A program made the translations under genes and the position numbers. This document shows positions 1-7,163 of a stretch of DNA of 20,676 nt, piece by piece (the stretch's first letter is position 1; every line of letters starts with the position of its first letter). The stretch is taken from contig JAEDIG010000034.1 in the NCBI GenBank assembly GCA_016292545.1, forward strand, positions 1 through 20,676. Direction: 5' to 3'. Below the pieces are notes generated by a model. That model did no database searches, was not told the origin of the DNA, and saw only the letters and a list, made by a program, of their open reading frames with translations. Origin of the DNA: Bacteroidaceae bacterium (GTDB lineage: Bacteria > Bacteroidota > Bacteroidia > Bacteroidales > Bacteroidaceae).

Positions 1-214
1 GCCAAAAGCAGGACTATCAGTAATGGCACGGGTGTGTTCCTCCTACATGTAGTCCGGCTTTTGCCCCTGTAGGGCGTTGTTTTTGTGTGTGGTGCGTGAC
101 ACCCAGGGTGCCATTCCGCTCCGCTCCATTCTGCCCTGGGCTAGTAGCAGATTGCCCCTTCGGGGCGTGCTCATACGCTCATTCACAACGAAATTGAACT
201 TGCGAAAGTTGAAT
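1..214 (+). repeat. Dispersed GC-rich palindromic repeat, left copy (cut by window edge)
   Basis: This gene-free stretch is one copy of a composite repeat. Positions 2-170 closely match 4732-4895. The shared parts are an inner hairpin with arms around CAAAAGCAGGACTA and TAGTCCGGCTTTTG, then CCCTGTAGGGCG, then an ACCCAGGGTGCCATTCCG block ending in CTGCCCTGGGCT. Positions 105-214 reappear in inverted orientation at 20567-20676 with only three mismatches. The tail at 193-214 contains the imperfect hairpin TTGAACTT/AAGTTGAA. It lies just downstream of the ABC ATPase gene, whose stop codon is at 240-242 on the minus strand. Only a shadow reading frame crosses it, so it is not coding. Confidence 0.9.
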
Positions 215-239
215 GTAGATTATAAATTGTAGATTATAG

Positions 240-905
240 TCAGTCCACCACGATTTTTCCGTCGAAGAGCTTTATCACACGCTGTGCCATGGAGGCATCG
301 CGCTCGCTGTGGGTCACCATCACCACCGTGGTCCCCTCGCGGTTGAGCTCGGTGAGGAGTTTCATCACCTCGATGCCGTTCTTGGAGTCGAGGTTGCCCG
401 TGGGCTCATCGGCCAGTATCATCTTGGGATTGAACACCACGGCACGGGCTATCGCCACCCTTTGCTGCTGTCCGCCCGAAAGCTGGTGGGGGAAATGCTT
501 GGCACGATGGCCTATCGCCATGCGCTTCATGATGTCCTGCACCCTCTGGCGGCGTTCCTTGGCAGGAATGTCCAGATAGGTGAGCGGCAGTTCGATGTTC
601 TCCTCCACGTTCAGTTCGTCGATGAGGTTGAACGCCTGGAACACGAAGCCTATCTGCCCCTTGCGCACATTGGTGCGGTCCTTCTCCTTCAGGTCATCCA
701 CCGCATTGCCGTCGAGCCAATATTTGCCGCCTGTGGGATTGTCGAGCAGACCCAGGATGTTGAGCAATGTCGATTTGCCACATCCCGAGGGCCCCATGAT
801 GGCCACAAACTCACCGTCCTTCACTTCGAACGACACACCGTTCAATGCTATCGTCTCCACTTCTTCCGTGCGGAACGACTTTGACAGATTCTCTACTTTG
901 ATCAT
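240..905 (-). CDS. ABC transporter ATP-binding protein (MacB/LolD class)
   Basis: This 221-residue protein is the nucleotide-binding subunit that powers the permease encoded just upstream. Visible motifs are Walker A GPSGCGKS (residues 38-45), Q-loop Gln90, the ABC signature LSGGQQQR (142-149), Walker B ILADEP (163-168) followed by TGNLD, and the H-loop His199. The length and the TGNLD sequence fit the LolD/MacB/FtsE family, whose members drive mechanotransmission-type transporters rather than classical pore exporters. The ATG at 903-905 is preceded on the minus strand by an AAAGGA-like ribosome site. It is the last gene of the efflux operon and starts 21 bp after the permease stop. The substrate cannot be read from the sequence; antimicrobial peptides, macrolide-like compounds or lipids are all possible for this class. 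Confidence 0.95.
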   Translation of the reverse strand: MIKVENLSKSFRTEEVETIALNGVSFEVKDGEFVAIMGPSGCGKSTLLNILGLLDNPTGGKYWLDGNAVDDLKEKDRTNVRKGQIGFVFQAFNLIDELNVEENIELPLTYLDIPAKERRQRVQDIMKRMAIGHRAKHFPHQLSGGQQQRVAIARAVVFNPKMILADEPTGNLDSKNGIEVMKLLTELNREGTTVVMVTHSERDASMAQRVIKLFDGKIVVD

Positions 906-926
906 AATATCCTTTTGTTCAGTTCT

Positions 927-3275
927 TTAATTATTGTCTTTGATATGTAATATCGGATTCTCATTCGCCGCCATCCAGCTCTGCACCGCCACCGCTGCAA
1001 AGGATACAAGCAGACAGATGCCCCCAGCAGCGAGGAAAATCCATGGGGAGAGGCTGATGCGATAGGTGAACTGCGACAGCCATTCGCCCATGAAATGCCA
1101 GCTTATGGGCACGGCTATGACAAAGGCCACAGCCACATAGCCGAGGAACGTGAGGATGAGCCTGCGGCACACCTGCACCCCCGTGGAGCCGAACACCTTG
1201 CGCACGGCAATCTCCTTCCGCCGCTGCTGGATGAAATAGGTGGACATGGCCACGAGGCCCAGCATCGACACGAGCAATGCCATCATGGCAAAGAGGGTGA
1301 TGATGTGCGACAGGCGGATCGACTCCGTATAGTAGGCCGCTATCTGCTGGTCGATGAACGGGTACTCGTCGGACATGTCGAAGTTGTATACCTTTTTATA
1401 TACGTCCTTTATCTGGCTGAGGGCCTCGATAGGGTCACCCGTGATGAGGATGGAGAAATTCCACGGATATGCCACCTTGTCCCCGATGAAGATTATCATT
1501 GGATGGGTCGCCAACTCGATGTTCCTGATATGGAAGTCTTCGAGCACGCCGCAGGCATGAGGATTTATGTCCTTGCTTCCATCATCGAACATATTTTCCC
1601 AATGCACTTCGTAAAACTCGTTGCCCATCTCGCGCAACGTCTGTTCCGTCACGTATAGCTTGATGTTGCTGCCGTCGGTGTTCTCCTTTTTCGGCTTCAA
1701 GCCATACATCTCCAAGAAATTTCGGTCGCCAAACAGGACTTGCAGGCTTACGGTCTTCTTTGAGTCCAGCTGCATAGTGTTGTTGTTTCCTCCGTTGCTT
1801 GGCGTGCCCATCGATGCACTCACGAGTTTCACACAGGCAAGTTTTTCCAGCTCCTTGGTGAAGGTGGATGCCTGGATGCTGTCGCCCGGGTTTCCCAGCA
1901 CCACGATGTTGTCCTTGCTGAAACCCATCGGGGCATGGATGATGTGGCGCATCTGAAGCGTCATGGTCAGTGCCACGGCAATCATCACGATGGTGACCAC
2001 GTTTTGCAGGACGATGAACACGCGGCTGAACACCATGCGCGTGTGGTGGGCAAAGGTGCCGCGGACCACCTCTATAGGCTGTGCCCTTGATATTACTACA
2101 GCAGGAACAACGCCAGCCAAAGCTCCCAGCAACAGGGCGAAGAGCAGGATGACGCCAATGCTGATAGGAGTGAGTGCGCCGGCAAGCAGCAGCTTGGTAT
2201 CGAGCAACTGCGAGAAGAACGGGGCAAAAGCCATGGCAAGCAGCAGACTCAGCACGAGCGACAACAGGCTCAGCATGATGCTCTCGGCCATCAGACGACC
2301 CATGATGTGGCTGCGCTGGCTGCCATGGAGGCGGCGCATGGCCATCTCGCGCGAACGCCTGCCCGACTGTGCCACAGTGAGGTTGATGTAATTGAACACG
2401 GCAAACAGCAGCACCACCAGACACGATGCGAACAACATCCTCACGAGTTTCAGGCTGCCGCGCGAGGCGTGCCGGTTGCAATCCTGTATCTCTGAGAAAT
2501 ACTGTTCGGAGAAGGGCAGTACAATCGCCTTCATCTCCTTGTCCTTCAGTTGGAATATCCAGAAGAACTCCTTGAAATATTGTGCCATGTCGGCGGCCTT
2601 TGCCTGAAGGTCGGTGTTCGGCTTTGTCAGCACATAGAGGTCAGAGCCAATGGCATTGTTCATGTTTTCAATGAGGCTTGAATTGCCCACATGCTCAAAG
2701 CGGCAAACGAGGTCGGCCTTCTGCAGCGAACTGTGCTCCATCTCCTTCATCACGCCCGTCACCTTCAGCTTCTTGTCGCGATAAGCCAACGTCACGTGCT
2801 TGCCCACCGGGTCGCTGTCGCCGAAGAATTGCCGTGCAAGCGCCTCTGTCACCACGCAGTCATCTCTTCCGCGCAGCACGCTCCCGCGGTCGCCCCTGAG
2901 CAGTTCGAAATCAAATATCTGGAAGAAAGTGGAATCCACACACAAGACATTTTTCTTCACCAGCTGGTCATCGTTAATGTGAATCAATATTTCGTCGCTT
3001 GCCACTCCGCAGGTCATCTCAATCTCGGGGTAGCGGCTCTTCAGGTATGGCGCCACCTGTCGCGATATTCCAATCACCTTGTCGTCACCTCCCATGTCGA
3101 TGCCCAAGGTATATATCCTCTCCGCCTTCGAGTGCTGCTTGTCCACCCGATACTCCTGCCACACATACACCCCAATGAGCATCACGAACATCAGCGAGAG
3201 GCTGAGGCCGAAAACGTTGATGGCGGTGTAGACCTTGTTTCTCGAAAGAAACGTAATGTACGATTTGATTTTCAT
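927..3275 (-). CDS. ABC transporter permease, MacB/FtsX family with two FtsX domains
   Basis: This 782-residue inner-membrane protein has the duplicated architecture common in Bacteroidetes. A membrane helix lies near residues 18-40, followed by a long periplasmic MacB_PCD-like domain. A first FtsX block with several helices spans about 277-405, with another helix near 415-440. A second periplasmic domain follows, and a C-terminal FtsX block covers about 650-775. The cytoplasmic motif RRKEIAVRKVFGS after the first helix of the second block is the usual contact with the ATPase; RRSREMAMRRLHGS is its equivalent in the first block. MacB itself has one such set, so this is the longer two-module form. 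It lies 24 bp downstream of the membrane-fusion protein gene and 21 bp upstream of the ATPase gene, consistent with one transcript. The ATG at 3273-3275 gives a normal N-terminus. Confidence 0.93.
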   Translation of the reverse strand: MKIKSYITFLSRNKVYTAINVFGLSLSLMFVMLIGVYVWQEYRVDKQHSKAERIYTLGIDMGGDDKVIGISRQVAPYLKSRYPEIEMTCGVASDEILIHINDDQLVKKNVLCVDSTFFQIFDFELLRGDRGSVLRGRDDCVVTEALARQFFGDSDPVGKHVTLAYRDKKLKVTGVMKEMEHSSLQKADLVCRFEHVGNSSLIENMNNAIGSDLYVLTKPNTDLQAKAADMAQYFKEFFWIFQLKDKEMKAIVLPFSEQYFSEIQDCNRHASRGSLKLVRMLFASCLVVLLFAVFNYINLTVAQSGRRSREMAMRRLHGSQRSHIMGRLMAESIMLSLLSLVLSLLLAMAFAPFFSQLLDTKLLLAGALTPISIGVILLFALLLGALAGVVPAVVISRAQPIEVVRGTFAHHTRMVFSRVFIVLQNVVTIVMIAVALTMTLQMRHIIHAPMGFSKDNIVVLGNPGDSIQASTFTKELEKLACVKLVSASMGTPSNGGNNNTMQLDSKKTVSLQVLFGDRNFLEMYGLKPKKENTDGSNIKLYVTEQTLREMGNEFYEVHWENMFDDGSKDINPHACGVLEDFHIRNIELATHPMIIFIGDKVAYPWNFSILITGDPIEALSQIKDVYKKVYNFDMSDEYPFIDQQIAAYYTESIRLSHIITLFAMMALLVSMLGLVAMSTYFIQQRRKEIAVRKVFGSTGVQVCRRLILTFLGYVAVAFVIAVPISWHFMGEWLSQFTYRISLSPWIFLAAGGICLLVSFAAVAVQSWMAANENPILHIKDNN

Positions 3276-3299
3276 AATTCCTATTTATATATTTACTTC

Positions 3300-4553
3300 T
3301 TAATTAACCACTAACACCTCATTGTCCTTAAAAGCCTCATATCCGCTCACGATAACCTGCTCCCCAGGCTCCAGGCCTTCCAGCACCTCGTAGTACTGCG
3401 GGTTCTGCCTGCCGATGCGGATGCTCCGTCGGTATGCCTTGCTGCCGTCGGGATTGAGCACGAAAATCCAGCTGCCGCCTGTCACGGAATAGAACGTGCC
3501 TTTGGGTATCAGCACCGCCTGCTTTGATTCGCCAAGCTGGAGGTCAACGTAATAGGTCTGCCCCGTGCGGATGTTCTTCGGGCGCTCGCCGGCAAAGACA
3601 AAGTCAATCTTGAACCGCCCCTCCTTCACCTCGGGATACACCTTCCTCACCTGCAGTCCGTAGCTCTGCCCACCCTGAGTGAAGGTGGCCGTAAGCCCCT
3701 GGTGCACACGGTCGATGTAGTGCTCGTCCACCTGGGCCCGCACCTTATAGTCGGAGAGGTCGTTGATGACGCCTATCCTCTGCCCTGCGGCAACACTCTG
3801 CCCCAGTTCCACATCCAGGAGTCCCACCTCACCATCCGTCTGCGCCCTCACCTCCAGCCGTTCCTTGCGCTGGCGCACGAGCACCACATTCTTCTGCATG
3901 GCAGCAAGGTTGTCGGCCATCTGCTCCACCTGCGACTGCCTGAGCTGCGCGTCCTTGCTGAGTTTCTGCTTCACCAGCTGCAGCTTCCTGGCCGACAGTT
4001 CGTAGTCCTCCTTGGCCTTCAGGTAGTCCTCGCGGCTCACGAGCCGCTCCTCATAGAGCTTCTCCTGGTGCTCCCATGCCCGGCGTTTGGCCACAACGTC
4101 CTGTTCCAGCTGTGCCTCCTCGCTCTCGTTGGCCAGTTTGTCCTGCTCCATGGTGATGTGGGTGTTGCGCAGCATGTTCTGCTTTTCGGCCAGCTCGCTT
4201 TCCGCCTGCAGAATCTGCAGGTCGAGATTGGTGTTGGAGAGGCGCACGAGCACATCGCCCTTCTTCACCTTTGCGCCCTCTTCCACCACACGCTCGCGCA
4301 CAATGCCTCCCTCCTCGGGCGACACCTGCACCACCTGTATGGGCACCACCTGCCCGTCCACCGACACATAGTCGCTGAACTCCTTCTTTTCCACACTTCC
4401 GATGTACAGCCCCCGGCGCTCCACCCTCAGCGTGGAGGCATAATCGCCCATGGCCATCCACAGGAGCGCAGCCACCACAGCCGTGCCTCCTGCCGTCCAT
4501 CCCCAGTATTTCTTGGGGATGATGTACTTCTTTTTTTCAATCTTTATGTCCAT
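3300..4553 (-). CDS. Periplasmic membrane-fusion protein (HlyD/MacA-like adaptor)
   Basis: This 417-residue adaptor would link the inner-membrane permease to the outer-membrane channel. A short basic N-terminus (KIEKKKY) precedes a single membrane helix at about residues 16-36. A half lipoyl domain follows (GQVVPIQVVQVSPEEGGIV), then a long alpha-helical hairpin rich in Glu, Lys, Gln and Leu (about 105-230). The returning lipoyl half is DGEVGLLDVELGQSVAAG, and a beta-barrel and a membrane-proximal domain end in GLEPGEQVIVSGYEAF. This order is diagnostic of the HlyD/MacA family. The gene is separated from the TolC-like gene upstream by 392 bp of repeat-rich sequence, but from the permease by only 24 bp. 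Nothing appears truncated. Confidence 0.94.
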   Translation of the reverse strand: MDIKIEKKKYIIPKKYWGWTAGGTAVVAALLWMAMGDYASTLRVERRGLYIGSVEKKEFSDYVSVDGQVVPIQVVQVSPEEGGIVRERVVEEGAKVKKGDVLVRLSNTNLDLQILQAESELAEKQNMLRNTHITMEQDKLANESEEAQLEQDVVAKRRAWEHQEKLYEERLVSREDYLKAKEDYELSARKLQLVKQKLSKDAQLRQSQVEQMADNLAAMQKNVVLVRQRKERLEVRAQTDGEVGLLDVELGQSVAAGQRIGVINDLSDYKVRAQVDEHYIDRVHQGLTATFTQGGQSYGLQVRKVYPEVKEGRFKIDFVFAGERPKNIRTGQTYYVDLQLGESKQAVLIPKGTFYSVTGGSWIFVLNPDGSKAYRRSIRIGRQNPQYYEVLEGLEPGEQVIVSGYEAFKDNEVLVVN

Positions 4554-4617
4554 AATTCCTAAATTTAACTATTCATCCAAAGAAGGGGCAGCGAGCAATC
4601 AGCCCAGCCCCCTCGCT

Positions 4618-4633
4618 CCCCCTGTTTAGGGGG
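4618..4633. repeat. Short GC hairpin repeat CCCCCT-gttt-AGGGGG
   Basis: A perfect 6-bp stem with a 4-nt loop is set in the context GCCCCCTCGCTCCC. A related sequence, GCCCCCTCGGTCCC followed by a TGTTCAGGGGG arm, occurs near 20427-20453, so this is a second dispersed repeat type. It sits next to the larger palindromic element and may be part of a composite unit. On the plus strand it is followed by AAGAAAA rather than a T-tract, so it is not a convincing intrinsic terminator in that direction. Confidence 0.6.
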
Positions 4634-4641
4634 AAGAAAAA

Positions 4642-4895
4642 CGCCCTGAAGGGGCAGCAAGCAATCAGCCCAGGGCAGAGCGAAGCGGCACCCTGGGTAA
4701 CAAATGGATAATCGGATAACGCCCTGAAGGGGCAAAAGCAGGACTACCAGTAATGGCATGGCGTGTTCCTCCTACATGTAGTCCGGCTTTTGCCCCTGTA
4801 GGGCGACAGGTTATGTGTGGGGCGTGATAACCCAGGGTGCCATTCCGCTTCGCTCCATTCTGCCCTGGGCTGATGGCTTACTGCCCTTCCAGGGC
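4642..4895. repeat. 254-bp nested palindromic repeat (dispersed family, central copy)
   Basis: Three pairs of inverted arms are nested around a centre near 4762. The outer arms are CGCCCTGAAGGGGCA (from 4642) against TGCCCTTCCAGGGCG (to 4895). The middle arms are AGCCCAGGGCAGAGCGAAG (from 4667) against the CTTCGCTCCATTCTGCCCTGGGCT block (to 4871). The inner arms at 4720-4746 and 4779-4805 include CAAAAGCAGGACTA and TAGTCCGGCTTTTG with one mismatch. The right half is nearly identical to 2-170 of this window. Such a unit could form a large cruciform in DNA or a long hairpin in the efflux mRNA. Reading frames through it (for example 4565-4759 minus) are shadows. Confidence 0.88.
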
Positions 4896-4945
4896 GCAAA
4901 ACACCCAATCTTCTATTTAGCTGAACAGCCATTTCTAATTCCTCA

Positions 4946-6253
4946 TTATTCCTCATAGTATTCCACCAGCCTTTTTTTTATCTCGGCCATCAGCCTTGTC
5001 TGCAAAAGCCTTACCCGGGAGTTGTGCAATGTCTGTGCCGACGTATGGAGGTCGAAAGTCGATAACATTCCTTCCTCATATTTCCGGGTGCTGAGGTGAT
5101 GGGCGATGGAGTCGCTTGCCACCTTGCGTTCCATCAGCACCACCTCCCTTGCATAGCCGTCGCGATCCAGCACCGCCTGCCTATAGTCGCTGCCGATGTT
5201 CAGACGTGCCTCTTCGCGTTCTATCTCGGCTATCCGCACATTGCCCTGCGCCTTGCGCACATTCTTGATGGTGGCGAAATTGAACAGCGGGAACGACAGC
5301 GAGGCATAGACATACTGGCCCAGATTGTCCTTCATCTGGCGGGAGAAGGGCGTGCCCAGCGCATCTGAAGACAGGTTCTTGTAGTACCCCGTAGACACGC
5401 CGCCTCCGATGGAGAGCGACGGCCACAGCCTTCCGCATGCCATCCTATAATTGAGTCGGGCAGCAGCAAGGGCGTGCTCCGCCTCCATCATCCGCCCGGC
5501 CGCCAAACCTGGGCCGCCAGCCGCTTCGTGCGCCTCTGCTCCCAGCTGCCCGTCCACTCTCATTTCCTCGCTTTCCTCCATCCCCATCGCCTTCTTCAGC
5601 AGCATCACAGCCTTCTCCACTGCCGTGCGCTGGTGCTCCACGGTGTATTCGTCCTCAGCCACCTGCGCCTCCATCTGCGCCACATCGGGGTAGCTTTTCT
5701 CGCCCAGCGACTCCATCCGTTGTGTCTTCAGGAGCAGTTGCCGGCTGTCGGCCAGTTTGTCCTGGGCAATGCGGAGCGAGGCCTCGTTGTACACCGCATC
5801 CACATAGCGCTCCATCACCTCTATGGACTTTTCGTCCTGAGCCAGGGCAAGGGCGTTGTCGCTTCGCCTCACCTCCAGCCGTGCCTTGCGGAAGGCGTTC
5901 CATGTCTGTGCTCCGTCGAAGAGAATGAGCGAGCCGCCCACAGAATAGTTGTTGCTGAAAGAGGTGATGGTGTTGTAGGTGTTGGTTTCGGGGTCCACAT
6001 TGCGTCCCCAGGACAATTGCGTCCCCACGCCTGCCGACAGCGACGGCATGAATCCTCCCGCTGCCGCTCCCCGTTCCTCACGGGCATTGTCGGCCTCCAC
6101 CCTTTTGCGCCTGATGTCTGTGGCATGGGTCATGGCATAGGCTATACATTGGTCGAGTGTCCACACATCGCCATCGTCCTGCACCGGAGTCTGTGCCCCC
6201 ATGCAGCCCCAATGTATCAGCATCAGGGTGATAATCGTAGTCCTTCGTATCAT
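4946..6253 (-). CDS. TolC-like outer-membrane efflux protein
   Basis: This 435-residue outer-membrane factor would form the exit duct for the MacAB-type pump encoded downstream. A signal peptide covers roughly residues 1-20 (IRRTTIITLMLIHWGCMGAQ), followed by the typical start WTLDQCIAYAMTHATDIR of the OEP fold. Two OEP repeats follow, with long amphipathic helices such as RMESLGEKSYPDVAQMEAQV and its counterpart near the C-terminus, YEEGMLSTFDLHTSAQ. The usual bacterial length is 430-480 residues, so it is complete. It is the first gene of the operon. A sigma-54-like promoter lies 39-54 bp upstream of its start codon, with two enhancer-type dyads about 110-145 bp upstream. Confidence 0.94.
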   Translation of the reverse strand: MIRRTTIITLMLIHWGCMGAQTPVQDDGDVWTLDQCIAYAMTHATDIRRKRVEADNAREERGAAAGGFMPSLSAGVGTQLSWGRNVDPETNTYNTITSFSNNYSVGGSLILFDGAQTWNAFRKARLEVRRSDNALALAQDEKSIEVMERYVDAVYNEASLRIAQDKLADSRQLLLKTQRMESLGEKSYPDVAQMEAQVAEDEYTVEHQRTAVEKAVMLLKKAMGMEESEEMRVDGQLGAEAHEAAGGPGLAAGRMMEAEHALAAARLNYRMACGRLWPSLSIGGGVSTGYYKNLSSDALGTPFSRQMKDNLGQYVYASLSFPLFNFATIKNVRKAQGNVRIAEIEREEARLNIGSDYRQAVLDRDGYAREVVLMERKVASDSIAHHLSTRKYEEGMLSTFDLHTSAQTLHNSRVRLLQTRLMAEIKKRLVEYYEE

Positions 6254-6291
6254 TTCTTCTGTCTGTTTGCAATTTTTCTACAGATTCCCTT

Positions 6292-6307
6292 ACCAAAACC
6301 GTGCCAA
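6292..6307 (-). promoter_or_regulatory. Sigma-54-type promoter for the efflux operon
   Basis: The minus strand reads TTGGCACGGTTTTGGT. This matches the RpoN -24/-12 consensus (TTGGCACG, four bases, TTGC) except that the final GC is GT. The GG of the -24 element is followed by exactly ten bases before the -12 dinucleotide. The expected start site is near 6281, leaving a leader of about 28 nt before the ATG of the TolC-like gene. No competing TAnnTTTG promoter was seen in this region on the minus strand. The off-consensus -12 base lowers confidence. Confidence 0.65.
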
Positions 6308-6353
6308 AATCGCAAACCACTGATTTCCAATACAGAACAAAAACAGAAGCAAA

Positions 6354-6382
6354 ACCGACCGTCCAGAATATGGACAGTCGGT
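6354..6382. promoter_or_regulatory. Proximal enhancer-like dyad (upstream activator site)
   Basis: ACCGACCGTCCA and TGGACAGTCGGT form 12-bp inverted arms with one mismatch around a 5-bp centre. The core CGTCCA-N5-TGGACA (6360-6376) has the form TGTCCA-N5-TGGACA typical of NtrC-family activators. Its centre lies about 87 bp upstream of the predicted sigma-54 start site, a usual distance for such activators. I infer an operator for an unlinked response regulator; no regulator gene lies in the window. Confidence 0.62.
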
Positions 6383-6398
6383 GTAAAAATATTGGACA
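6382..6398. promoter_or_regulatory. Distal enhancer-like half-conserved dyad
   Basis: TGTAAA-AATAT-TGGACA repeats the layout of the proximal site, with one perfect half (TGGACA) and one weaker half. It is displaced by exactly 22 bp, about two helical turns, so both sites face the same side of the DNA. Tandem phased sites are typical for oligomeric enhancer-binding proteins. Confidence 0.5.
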
Positions 6399-6438
6399 GG
6401 GGGTTCGCTCTCTAAAAGTCCGCCGCAAAAACACCCGA

Positions 6439-6460
6439 CTCGTGCAAATAATTCCACGAG
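6439..6460 (-). terminator. Possible hairpin terminator on the minus strand
   Basis: CTCGTG and CACGAG form a perfect 6-bp stem with a 10-nt loop. On the minus strand the hairpin is followed, after a few bases, by GTGTTTTTGC. It lies directly after the stop codon of the possible relic gene at 6465, which fits a terminator for it. The stem is short, so the assignment is tentative. Confidence 0.35.
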
Positions 6461-6464
6461 AGTT

Positions 6465-6700
6465 TTAATGTTGAACCATATTATAGTTCATTACATCGGT
6501 AATGGAATACACGCGCCCCATAATCTCAAAGGTGAAATACTGGTCATCAAGTATTATACCATTTATTGCGCTCCCTGATAGGCATTCTTTTCTATCTCGT
6601 TGAACAGGAACAAACGAAGCTTCTTGTCGAAACAAGTTCCGACCAACGGCAGGTAAGGTGCCGGGATTTCAAAATCGCCCGATGATTTGGCTGATTCAAA
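6465..6700 (-). pseudogene. Possible decayed C-terminal gene fragment, unrecognised family
   Basis: On the minus strand two adjacent frames together read like the end of a protein. The first runs FESAKSSGDFEIPAPYLPLV onward to NEIEKNAYQG. After a single frame change near 6565-6575, the second continues SAINGIILDDQYFTFEIMGR to TDVMNYNMVQH and stops at 6465-6467. The continuous, protein-like composition across a frameshift suggests a gene remnant without its 5' part. I do not recognise the family. The plus-strand promoter at 6686 overlaps its upstream end, so the gene could not be intact in its present form. Chance reading frames remain a real alternative. Confidence 0.3.
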
Positions 6701-6717
6701 AAAACACCGTAACTTTG
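6686..6717 (+). promoter_or_regulatory. Bacteroidetes-type promoter for the small lipoprotein gene
   Basis: TTTG at 6686-6689 and TAACTTTG at 6710-6717 are separated by exactly 20 bp. This is the -33/-7 arrangement used by the primary sigma factor of Bacteroidetes. The predicted transcript starts near 6724, with a leader of nearly 60 nt before the ATG at 6782. Confidence 0.75.
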
Positions 6718-6781
6718 CAGCCGAGATCCCAATCACTAATAACATCCGAATAATTGTGTTACAAATCTTAATGTGCTTCTT

Positions 6782-7042
6782 ATGAGAATAGACAGAAAAA
6801 CTCATTTTAGTATTTATGTTTGTATTTTTTATGTCGCTCTGCTTTTAATGTCATCATGTAGTGGTGTTAAAGAAGTAGCCAAAGAGACCGTAATTGAATC
6901 AATCAGTGATCCTAAAACAGGAACACCTGTTTTCACACGAGCGTATGATACGAAACCTTATCAAATAAATATTGTAGAAATCGTAAGTTCTAGAAAAAAG
7001 CATAAAAAGAGAAAGAAACAAGAATTAATCGACATCTATTAA
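6782..7042 (+). CDS. Small predicted lipoprotein, unknown function
   Basis: This 86-residue product has a basic N-terminus (MRIDRKTH), a hydrophobic stretch (IYVCIFYVALLLMSS) and Cys26 in the lipobox-like sequence LMSSC, so it is probably a lipid-anchored protein. The mature part is short and ends in a strongly basic segment (SRKKHKKRKKQE). No family was recognised. The ATG at 6782 was chosen over the GTG at 6773 because it gives a standard lipoprotein signal. The coding sequence is clearly richer in A and T than the neighbouring operons, which hints at recent acquisition. A good promoter at 6686-6717 supports expression. The cysteine is followed by SGVKE, not the acidic Bacteroidetes surface-export signal, so a periplasm-facing location is the simpler guess. 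Confidence 0.6.
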   Translation: MRIDRKTHFSIYVCIFYVALLLMSSCSGVKEVAKETVIESISDPKTGTPVFTRAYDTKPYQINIVEIVSSRKKHKKRKKQELIDIY

Positions 7043-7163
7043 GTGATGATAAAAAAATAACACCGGCATTTCTCCACAACAGCGTTCACCCCATGCCTCC
7101 ATGGGGCTCTCAGACAAGGACAAATTCATGTCCATCAAATCATTGTCTTCCGATGCTACGCCC

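Larger units (their letters stand above)
4554..4945. other. Repeat-filled intergenic gap inside the efflux operon
   Basis: This gap of about 390 bp separates the outer-membrane factor gene from the adaptor gene of the same minus-strand operon. Nearly all of it is repeat sequence: a CCCCCT/AGGGGG stem at 4618-4633 and the nested palindrome at 4642-4895. The reading frames crossing it on either strand are low-complexity products of the repeats, and I see no credible gene. No promoter matching the Bacteroidetes consensus was recognised for the downstream three genes, so they either depend on read-through or have a promoter I cannot see. Confidence 0.8.
6254..6781. other. Regulatory and low-coding region upstream of the efflux operon
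   Basis: This stretch of about 530 bp holds, in order on the plus coordinate: the sigma-54-like promoter of the efflux operon (6292-6307), two dyad sites (6360-6376 and 6382-6398), a possible hairpin terminator (6439-6460), a possible decayed gene end on the minus strand (6465-6700), and the plus-strand promoter of the small lipoprotein gene (6686-6717). No intact gene was recognised. Base composition is more AT-rich than in the flanking operons. Confidence 0.7.

Noticed and set aside
309..884. Long plus-strand frames antisense to the efflux genes
   Set aside because: They are composition-driven shadows with His- and Leu-rich translations; the minus-strand genes carry complete family motifs.
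4565..4956. Small minus-strand proteins in the efflux-operon gap
   Set aside because: These are translations of the palindromic repeat and have no protein-like features or suitable starts.
6563..6805. 80-residue minus-strand gene
   Set aside because: Its N-terminal part is antisense to the lipoprotein promoter and start and has no recognisable family. Only the C-terminal part is kept, as a possible relic together with the adjacent frame.
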